From the NCBI RefSeq assembly GCF_963678635.1, contig NC_087064.1, positions 50,451,346-50,515,345 on the forward strand: a DNA stretch of 64,000 bases, read 5' to 3'. A program made the translations under genes and the position numbers. The notes under the pieces were generated by a model. The model ran no database searches. It had not been told where the DNA came from and was given only the letters and a program-made list of their open reading frames with translations. Source of the stretch: Symsagittifera roscoffensis. Lineage: Eukaryota > Xenacoelomorpha > Acoela > Convolutidae. Below, piece after piece: positions 55,398-64,000 of the stretch (positions are counted from its first letter, which is position 1; every line of letters starts with the position of its first letter).

Positions 55398-56500
55398 TGC
55401 GGCGATATCGAGACCAATCCAGGGCCCCTCATTAAATCTGACACCTTGATTAACTTAAATGACAAAAGTCAAGAAAGTCTCAAGCTTTTAGCGAGCAATA
55501 AATAGTCATATCATAGCAAAAGACACAAAGAAATTACATTTTTGATAAACCAGTTAGGCGATACAACAATTGTTGGCATAGCCGAAACGTGGCTCACTTC
55601 AAAAGATGATGAAAAAAATCTGGACACTTATCAATCAACTTGATTGCTTCAGGCAAGATAGAAGCTCGGAAAATAACAAAAAACGAGGGAGCGGTGAAAT
55701 TATCTATGCTCCCAAAAAAATAAAAGCAATACGAAGAGATATTCTTAACAAACACAGATAAAGTTGATTTGAAGAGCTTGACTATAATTCTTTTTTAAAC
55801 GTACAATGCCTGCTATACAATCCAAACAAATGCTATTCTGATATTTTTCTGGAGGAATTAGAACAAAGTCTAGATAACGCAATTGAGGAAAATATACAAA
55901 GTATATACAATCGAGAAAAATATACAAAAATACCAAATATACCAGTAACAATAAGGGGAGACCTCCGGTTAACAAAATTGCGCCCTCGCATCATTGCAGG
56001 AACCCTACTTTGATTGATTATATTATCACCGACTTAAATGTGAAATATTTAGTTTGAATTTGGATCCAGACTTTTTCACTTTCATGGCTTTCGCAGGAAC
56101 CATAAAAAACTCTAACTGTAAACAAAAAATTGGAATTTTCGATAAAAAATTTTTGAAAAGTTTTTGGAAATTCTTCAAAACACGTCAGCTGGAACACTTT
56201 TGATCACCAGCATTTCATTCAAGACTAATATAATTTGAGAAACTAATTAGTTTAAAGGTTCAAAAACTTGCTCCTTTCTGTCAAACTGTTCGCAAAATCA
56301 AAAAAATAGGTCTAAAGCCCTACAAAAAGCATGTAGAATAGATACGTTTGGAACGGAAGAAATCTGACGCTTTTCGGACATATAAAAGAAACAATGATCA
56401 ACAAAATTTTAAAACATTCAAAGATGGCCAAAAGGAGCTTGGGAAACATCATAACAATTGTGCCCACTTTCGTTCGAAACAAATGGTAGGCAATTTAAAT
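55398..56500 (+). pseudogene. CR1/L2-like LINE, 5' part: 2A-like motif and endonuclease
   Basis: Bases 55,398-55,427 encode CGDIETNPGP, a perfect DxExNPGP ribosome-skipping motif of the kind found at the start of CR1/L2-type retrotransposons in several invertebrates. About 140 bases later the frame IVGIAETWLTS is the endonuclease (APE/EEP) segment with the catalytic glutamate. Stops and shifts break the rest. A basic frame at 56,348-56,540 (ERKKSDAFRTYKRNND) fits the linker between endonuclease and RT. The RT resumes at about 59.6 kb, beyond an insertion. Confidence 0.65.
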
Positions 56501-59500
56501 GTAGAATTAGGGAATCTTCTCTTTGCGAAGTTGTCCCTTTGGCAGTGAATTCAGCGAGGCGACCGCGATTCACTACTTTCTACAATCCCGAAAGGGTTGT
56601 TTTGGTGGCAATAAATCTGTATTGTATTATGTTGCTTGCCCCTCTGTGTATTGCTTTTCGGCTGTCTTGTCTCGTCTACTCGATACAATCACAAGATTTT
56701 TCAATGATAAAAAAAATTTAGATTATTATATGTCCAATTACAGAAGGCTCTGAGTGACCAGAATATAATCCAAGCTCAAGTCAAAGGGAAGGGTCTGCGA
56801 TTTATCGGCCAAATTGCCTAATTGCAATTATTTTCCAACTTACTCTAATAACACTAACTATTCTCTCTCTAGAGAATCTCTGATGAGAACTAATTATTAC
56901 TGGTCTCTTACTCCGAGAACCAACTATTTGATTCACTCGCAATAATTCTTCTGACTCTTACAGGCTCTCGGTACCCTCCAATTCCTTGTCTTTCTTTACA
57001 CTTAGTTTTAGTTAAGTCACGCCATTCCCTATCAATCCTGACATCCGCCTAAATCACCCGTCCGCACATGTTTTAAGAGTATGTCCCTCCTCCTGTCAAC
57101 TCTGCCACGTGCCAACTTCGGTTTCTTTTATCGATCTTTTCACGCTTATAAGATACCCGGTATGCGGTAGCTGTCACAATTTGACCAATCAAACAAATGT
57201 CATACCATTCTAGTCAACCAATTTCTGTACTCTGTGAACTTCAGCTCTCGAGTTCAACTCAACCTCCAAACCATGCTATGTTTACTCAGTAATCCTCCCA
57301 AGATCTTAATTTTAATTATCCCGTTAACATTCCGACATCCCTACGGTAGGGGGTGACCCTTTTCATGGGTAGCTAATTCATTTCAAGCATCTTAAATTTC
57401 TATCTGTACTCTATTCCAGTCCGGACCTGCTAGCTATCAGGGTAACGTAGTTCGTCTTTTAGGGGTCAAATTAAACCAAAAAGTCACCTCCGGAGGTCCA
57501 AGTAAATTTCCCCACCATTCATACCATTTAGGAAACTTAACCCTCATGCTATGCCTCTATTACTACCAATTTCCTCTGGGACTACTTTTCTTTTACCCTG
57601 ATTGATATTCTATTATTAGCGCATTCGCCAAGCTAAATTAAACCCAATGTTTACCAAGTCCACTTTAAATTAAATCCTCTAATCCAAGGTTGCAATGTAA
57701 AAGCTATATCTCTATCAGCTTCTGCTCTAGTTCCCAATATATAAGTTTTCCCCGCAAATTTTAGCAAGGTGACCAAATTTCATTTCCAGAGGTTGGGCTG
57801 GTGAATACGCCACTTTCCGGGTTAATCCCGAGGTTTTCTATACAATTTTTGGGTCAAAGAGCCCAAAAGTCAACTTAAGGTCACCCGGGAGTCAACCGGG
57901 GTCAAGCTTCCATATTTGAGTTCAGAATCCCGTGGGGGCCCTAACTACCAAGTTTCATCTGTATCCCGTTAATACTTCCTAAGTTATCCCATTTCTGTGA
58001 TAACTTATCACTTTTCCCGGTAAAAGGCTATTAACACCGGAAGGAGTCACCGGAGGGGTTTCAACCACAAGGGGTCTTTTTTCGTGGTCCGTATCTTATG
58101 TTCATTGCCGCAATAAAATCGATATGCCCTCTTTCATTATTCCGCGCAAATTGCCTACTTCCGGTCTATGGGGGTGTTTTTCCAAGTGCTAATAGCTTCC
58201 GGTCCAACCACCGGATTTGATGCATCTTGCCACTACCTATCATCCCTCCAAGTTTCAGCTCCCTGCGATCATTGGAGGCCGAGAAACGACTTCCGGAAGT
58301 TAGGGTGGGTTTGTTTACTTAGGGCATAAAACCGGAAGTGGGGTCTGAGAGATCTGGGTTTCTAAACTGAAGCTTCTTTCAACTAGGTCTATAATATACT
58401 ATATTTTGGTTCCATTCCAACCGCTAGTTACCGTGTTCTGATAGGGCCATTTGCACTTCCGGGAACCGTTATCACTTGGCGCCGGGGGGTCCAGTGGTTA
58501 TGGATTTTTGCATGCCCGGGTCAAATCATCTCTACTATCCGTCCTTTGAGTTTCATAAACCTAGCCACTGTAGTTCCCATTTGGGGGGGGGGGATCCGCA
58601 GATTTTACTTCACCTGAGTTTTCTGCCATAAGAGGGGCTATATCTTTGAAGATTTAAACTTATTTTGGGTATGACTATTAGTTTACTTTACTACCTATCG
58701 TATCGAACCGTCAATACCGAGTTACGTAGCACTCTTCAGCTCTCGCATAATACCACGTAGTCGATAGCATTCAGTAAACCCGAGGGTAGGGATGTTATCC
58801 CTCCTAACTTAAGTAGGGTAGAGAAGGCAACGTTTCGATGTAAAGCTTCCTTCTATTCCTTTAAAACGCAAAATTTGTACCGGGACGGGAAAATTGTTCT
58901 AAATGAGAATACGATTGTACCTATTCTGCGCGCTGTACACGGGGATGACTTGAACCACAAAGGGGGCAGTGAACAACTTGAACTTGAGGTCAGGTCTAAG
59001 TACTTCACCGAGTCCCTTCGTGAATACTCAGGGACGTTAGCTTTCCTTGCGAAGAATGCGCCGGTTGGGTCTTAACGTGGGTAAAACCCCCGTCCACACT
59101 GAGGACTGCGGAACAATAAATCCCTCTACGCAGGAGCCGATTAAAGTTGAGTGTGCCCGCCCTTATTCGAGTTGTTTTCTGGACTGCTTACATTAACGGG
59201 AAATACGCCGTTTCCATTCAGCTCCAGAAAAATCTCAGAGAACAACAGCGGAAACAGCAGTCGCGATCTCAATCGTTTTATTTCTCACCTTTTGACCCGA
59301 GTTTATCGTTATTAGACCGAGGAGTTCTCGAGTCGTATTTGCATATTCGGGCGGAATTCCTCGGTGTGCATAATTACGATGCTCAGGACGAAAAAGAAGG
59401 TCCCGATGGAATTACGTCGCGGGGCACAAACGCGGTCGGGATGGCGCGGAGGCAATCTACCTGTACTACCGCGTCCAGAGAGGGGTCTCAAAAAGGGGAG

Positions 59501-59569
59501 GGAAATTCGGCGTTCATTACAGGAATGAGGCCAAGAAATTCTTAGGTAAGCCTAGAATTTCATATTCTT
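56501..59569. mobile_element. Insertion splitting the LINE, unidentified repeat
   Basis: About 3 kb of C/T-rich sequence of different composition interrupts the LINE; both ends are approximate. Most of it has no ORF. At 58,875-59,075 a frame with VHGDDLNHKGGSEQLELEV resembles the first half (HxnH) of an integrase HHCC zinc finger, and NAPVG follows where such fingers end, but the Cys pair is not visible. A frame at 59,147-59,545 is Gln/Ser/Arg-rich without a motif. It may be a remnant of a BEL/Pao- or gypsy-type element. Confidence 0.4.
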
Positions 59570-61050
59570 CATTAAATACCTGCAAGAAAAACGGGATTTT
59601 GTTAACAAACTACGTGATCCAAATAAAAACCTGTCCCAAAACGATGCACTGAATAATTCTTTTGGCTATTTTTTATCCGATGATTAAAAAATGTCAAGTG
59701 TGCTAAGTAACAGTTTTTTCTACTTTGGGTGTGTTTAAAGCTGGTTGTAATGAACACATATCACCCATTTTTGTTCCAATTTGTCACAGAAAAAAGCCTA
59801 GATGCCATAAAAAAGTTGCATCCAAGAAAACCGTCAGGAAATTGGAAAATAAAACATGGGCATTAACTGATGGGCAAACGGAGTTTAACAGCCCGCTAAC
59901 AAAATCTACAAATGAAAACAAGGGATCCTGCATTTTTCCCGATATTTTCAAACAAGCAATTTTGACGCCAATAATTAAAAAAACTGACATTTTAGACCCA
60001 ATTACAGGCCTGTCTAATCTAATTACAGGCCAATACCTTTATCACCTGGTCTTGCTAACGTTTTTGCACGAATACTAGCCAAATAATTTAATGACTGTTT
60101 ATATTGTACTTCCATTCTAAATGATAATCAATTTGATTTTTGAAAGCTTTTCTCTAAAACAGATGCTTTTTTAAAGCTAACTGAAAATTTGCGGGCAGAC
60201 ATAGAGGAGACTAGTTTCGTAAAAACTCTTTTTATAGACCTTTCAAGGTCACTTGACTCCATCAGCCACAATTTGTTACTTCAAAAACTAAAAAATATAT
60301 AGGCTGCAATTCTGACTCTTTTTCTTTGATTTCAGCGTCCCTTACTAATCGAACACAAAGAGTTAAAATCAACATCAGTTATTCTGATTGGCTCTGGGTT
60401 AAACAAGGCGTTCCACAAAGAACTATTCTTGGACCCCTTTTAATTTTACCGTACATCAATAATATTAGTGATTACTGCTCCAAAAATTTCAAATGATACA
60501 ATGTTTTTTATGCATCTGACAAGATACAAGTGAAAAAAAAATTTCTAATTCATATGATTACTTCCAATCTAATAATTTATCTCTTAAATCCGATATACAG
60601 AACTAATGATTTTCTACGAAACGAACTTGAGATCAAAAACAGAGGATCAATAATTTTTTGTAATTGAAGCTAAATCAAGAAAAAAGAGGTTTTTAACTAT
60701 CTTGGGGTCAAATTTGATAGTATGCTAAAATTCAACCAAGATTCTAAAAATTTTTAAATGTTCCACAAAAAAGGCATTCGCAACAAAAACAAAACATACC
60801 TTAGGGGATAACCTTAAATTATCACTACTGGAAAGCTAAGTGATATCACACTTAGACTGTTTGGCGGTTTCCAAGACATCTTTGACTGAGAGATTGCTCG
60901 GAACTTTGGAAAAATAACTAAACTGCAGTTCCGGGCATGTTGTCAATCGATTAGGACTAAATCAACTACCTCCCAAAAAAACATAGAATCTTGCCAATAA
61001 GGTATAGGATAGAATGCGAAATTTTGGAAACCAAAGAACAGGAATACTTT
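59570..61050 (+). pseudogene. CR1/L2-like LINE, RT part
   Basis: The frame at 59,725-60,078 includes FPDIFKQAILTPIIKKTD, the usual entry to a LINE reverse transcriptase. Motif A is DLSRSLDSISHNLLLQKL at 60,237-60,290, where the consensus has a second aspartate after Phe. Motif B is VKQGVPQRTILGPLL from 60,398. Motif C has decayed to FYASD near 60,508-60,520. Multiple stops make it inactive. Later fragments up to about 61,050 are too degraded to name. Confidence 0.75.
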
Positions 61051-62419
61051 TCATCAAACAAATACCAAAATCTCAAATAACAGAAAACCCAATATTTCCT
61101 AAAACCGTTGTGTGATGAAACAATATTAAGAAAAAAAACCCATATTATCTCTGGGACGTTCTCCGTTCTTCATATCAAGTTGTTTCCAACGTTTTTTTTT
61201 ACACAAACTTGGGAAAAGCTGCAAGGATTTTAGGATAAATTGAGAAAGTATTTCTGTTCTCTTACGTTTTTAAATATTATAATGTGTATGCTATTATGAC
61301 GCGCACTATTGCACATTTGTAAGTAGGTAATGAGTGTCTACCAGCCAATTTTGTTTCGGATTCTGACACCGATGAAAGTGTTTCTCTCTCTCTCTCAAAA
61401 GTTTTTAGTTTGTTAAATTTTAACATGGAATACTTTTGCGAATGTCTTTATCATAGTGCTTATTTTCTTTATCATTTGTTTTCAATCATGTTCATCATGT
61501 TTTTTCTCGATAATCGACTTTTCTCTTTGCAGTTTGGTTCTTACCGGTTTCAAAACACACTAAATTTGCAGTTTCAAGTTTCTGACTTGTTTTTGAAAAA
61601 GATTTTGTAAATTTGCTTTGAAAAACATCGCAGATTTTTAAAGTCCGCTTTGCGCAAAAATGATTGACAGCTGCTTAAGTGTACACTGCGTTTTTTAAAA
61701 ACTGTCTTTAAACTCGAAATAAAGTTTGAACTTCCTGATGAATTAAATTCCTGATAATTCCTGCTAAATTAAATTCTTGACAAAATCCTGAGCCAAATTA
61801 ATTTCACAAGTCCATAAATTAATTTCACAAATCCTTGTTTAGTACAGGAAATTAGAATTCATAAAAGCAGTTTTGTTCATTTTTTTAGCTGATTATAACC
61901 AATAGGTAGGTCAAAAAGCAAAACAAGCTTCAGAAAACAATAAAACTCATGATTTACTGCAGCAAATTTAACTTCCACTCTCAAGTTTCAAAAAACAATT
62001 TGTTTTTTTAACTTAAAAAATCTCAGATTTTTATTGTTTTATACAAAATCAACGTATAGAACAGGTGTGATATAAAATTTTTATTCCGCTCGAAATCGCA
62101 AAATTTTCGAAACTTAAAATCCAAGCGCCAATTTCCGCGCGTTCCTTCTCCTAATCTTATAGAGGGCCGTTTTCTCTCGATACCCGTGCGGTGCATGTCT
62201 TGCGTGCAGTTTTTTCATCATGAATTTACAAGTAACTCCATGAAAAAATCAAGCTCCCCGTCACGATTTCTAGAACCTATTTGGTTGAGTTGAAAACCTA
62301 TCTGATTGGCTTTTCTGTTTTTTGCATTATTCACTGTGACGCTTAATTTTAAAAAAATATTTACATGAATACGATTTAATTGGTAATTCAGTTTGGGGTG
62401 CGTCAATGTTATTCTTGAC
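61051..62419. other. Non-coding stretch with TC microsatellite
   Basis: No convincing gene. A short (TC)n run lies at 61,382-61,397. The frame at 61,410-61,610 is Phe/Leu-rich, typical of AT-rich DNA. GC-richer sequence near 62,130-62,200 (gcgcgttcc, gcggtgcatg) may mark a host regulatory or exon region. Confidence 0.45.
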
Positions 62420-62647
62420 TTATGTTCCTGTTTCCGATTGTCCAGAAGATGATTGAGGTCTCTGTTTCTTTTCCAAATGCTCCCTCAAATTTTCTCTTTT
62501 TAGTCTCTTTTGATTTAATTTTCCTGGTCTTTTCCTTCTCTTTTCCATGTGAACAATGAAGTAGGCGAGCATAATGGACACGACACAGCAGCCGACTATG
62601 ACGTAATACACGAAGGGAGGAGTGTAGTCTCTGTAGGCGAAGAGAGA
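62420..62647 (-). CDS. Terminal exon of a host single-pass membrane protein
   Basis: On the minus strand a clean acceptor (tttgttttcag) ends at 62,648, followed by a phase-0 frame of 75 codons to a TAA at 62,420. It encodes a short lumenal segment (SLFAYRDYTPPF), one transmembrane helix (VYYVIVGCCVVSIMLAYFIV), a basic stop-transfer segment (HMEKRRKRPGK) and a charged, Gln/Ser-rich tail. Higher GC and codon quality than the surroundings suggest a real host gene. Earlier exons should lie to the right, outside or undetected. Protein family not recognised. Confidence 0.5.
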   Translation of the reverse strand, partial: SLFAYRDYTPPFVYYVIVGCCVVSIMLAYFIVHMEKRRKRPGKLNQKRLKRENLREHLEKKQRPQSSSGQSETGT

Positions 62648-62662
62648 CTGAAAACAAATCAA

Positions 62663-64000
62663 ATAAGATGGTTAAAACGATTTCTGGTGATCTCTCTTTT
62701 TTTTCATGAAATTGATAATTGCAACCTTTTAGTTGGAAAAAAGAGGCTGTAATTATGACGAGAGGACCGAATTCCCCAAAACTTTGAACCAAATAGCGTC
62801 CTTAGTAATGTCCAAAACATCTTTTTTCAGTTTCTTTTTTTTAATATGAAATGCTGAACTAAGATTAGCCAATATCCCAGCCTTTTCTAGTGGTCTTGGA
62901 AGGCAAGTTTTTTAAAACGTTTTTTCAAAAATGTTTGCGAACGAACGCATTCATCTTACTTTTTCCAATCGAGACTTGCCTTCGACTTGCCAACCTTCAT
63001 TCTATTCGCAAAAAAAGGCAAGATTTTTATTCCGCTATATTTTATATTTCAATCGGTTGTGCTGTTAGTTGTTTTAGGTTGTCTTAGGTAGCTGCCTTAA
63101 TCGGTTGTTGGGAAAAAGTTTTCCAAGACTTAAGATACATAAAAAGTTTCAAGGAGTATGAAATCAAGTTTTTCGGCTATACTTTTCTTTCTTTTTGGCG
63201 AATTGGAAATCTAAGTTATGGTTTTCCAAATTTATAACTTATGATTCTCTGAAAGCTAATGACAATCAATTGTTGGGAAAAAAATCAAATATTGTAAATT
63301 CATTTGATTGTAACGCATTTACTATATAAACATCATCGGTAAAAACTCTTCGGGTTAAATGTAAGGGAGTATCCGGCATCATTTGCATTTCAAGCTGCCC
63401 GTCAAAAAAGTGTTGAATCTTGTTCAATTTTTGCAGGTTTTGAATTGTAATCGATTCTTCTTTTCATGCGAATGCACTCTTGAGAAACTTTTGCGATATG
63501 TTGGCAAGGGTTGTATTTGCTCGCACGGGTCTTGCAAGATTTACATTCTAAGTAGGCATTACGTGCCCAAATTGTGCACTGATAAGCCCTTAAATTTCTG
63601 TCTGTAGGTCACTGGAAACCAAAAATAAAGCTTTAAAAAATAAAGTGGATTTTAACTATAAAAATTCCGATGATTTCGTGCACAAATGACAATGAGGTTA
63701 TTCTTGTCGGCACATTAGATTTTATGCAGATTCCGCAACGAGCCGAGGTAGCTAGTTGTTCCAAATTCTACCGCAAAGCTAAGCGTATTCCACAAACTGC
63801 ATCCAGATTGTGCTGTTTTGGGAGTAGCAGTTTTGTAGTTTTCTGCAGTTTTGCGAGTAGCAATTTTGGAAGTGGATTTGTCAAATGTTCGTGCATGAAC
63901 AATTAAAAGCTATAGCTAGAACAAGTTTCTTCCAAGTGCGGAAGTTGAACACAATTGCTCAGCCATTGACAGTGGAGTCCAATTACAAATCATAAATGAT
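62663..64000. other. Right end of window, possible intron of the host gene; no gene identified
   Basis: Several 60-80 codon frames (62,890-63,087, 63,383-63,607, 63,670-63,906) have no motif, splice support or homologous feel. If the exon at 62,420-62,647 is real, this stretch is probably its upstream intron. Confidence 0.4.

Noticed and set aside
62409-62792. Minus-strand ORF of 127 codons
   Set aside because: It overlaps the better 75-codon exon in another frame, has no splice logic, and its Leu/His/Arg mix looks random.
63383-63906. Two + strand ORFs of 74 and 78 codons
   Set aside because: Cys/Phe/Ser-rich, with no motif or supporting signals; expected by chance in this composition.

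Overview
The window looks like a repeat-rich stretch of an animal, probably invertebrate, nuclear genome. I cannot name the species. Almost everything is mobile DNA. No rRNA, convincing tRNA, CRISPR array or bacterial feature was seen. One plausible host exon lies near the right end.

1 to about 35 kb: two tandem, badly decayed copies of a Ty3/gypsy-like, env-carrying LTR retroelement, all on the + strand and with a striking A-rich, G-poor coding strand. Copy A (about 1-13.2 kb) enters the window in the middle of pol. Copy B (about 13.2-35.0 kb) has long direct repeats (LTR candidates) at both ends, a leader with a basic ORF lacking ATG, gag with a CCHC zinc knuckle, a dead protease, up to three successive RT-domain copies, the GPY/F tail of an integrase whose core is gone, a short conserved membrane micro-ORF, an env-like glycoprotein and an unknown Ser/Pro/Thr-rich ORF after env. 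Both copies are scrambled by direct duplications (1-3613 = 18992-22604; 3625-5925 = 7971-10271). No reading frame needed for mobility is intact.

36,361-54,625: a complete-looking Polinton/Maverick (adintovirus-like) element of 18,265 bp. It has perfect 6-bp target-site duplications (ttcgtt), AG...CT termini and about 233-bp terminal inverted repeats that are themselves palindromic. The + strand carries, in order: several small accessory genes, a membrane protein, packaging ATPase, a small conserved protein, an unknown protein overlapping the integrase, penton-like minor capsid protein, a pX/pVI-like basic protein, double-jelly-roll major capsid protein and adenain-like protease. A middle cassette bounded by a 117-bp inverted repeat contains two minus-strand genes (one PC4-like) and one plus-strand gene. 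A protein-primed family B DNA polymerase split by two introns closes the right arm. All six Polinton hallmark genes (polB, integrase, ATPase, protease, MCP, mCP) are open, so this is a candidate virus-like element with a capsid-building gene set.

54.6-64 kb: the flank holds a decayed CR1/L2-like LINE with a 2A-like motif, endonuclease and RT fragments, interrupted by another repeat with a possible integrase zinc-finger remnant. After it come non-coding sequence and a minus-strand terminal exon of a single-pass membrane protein.
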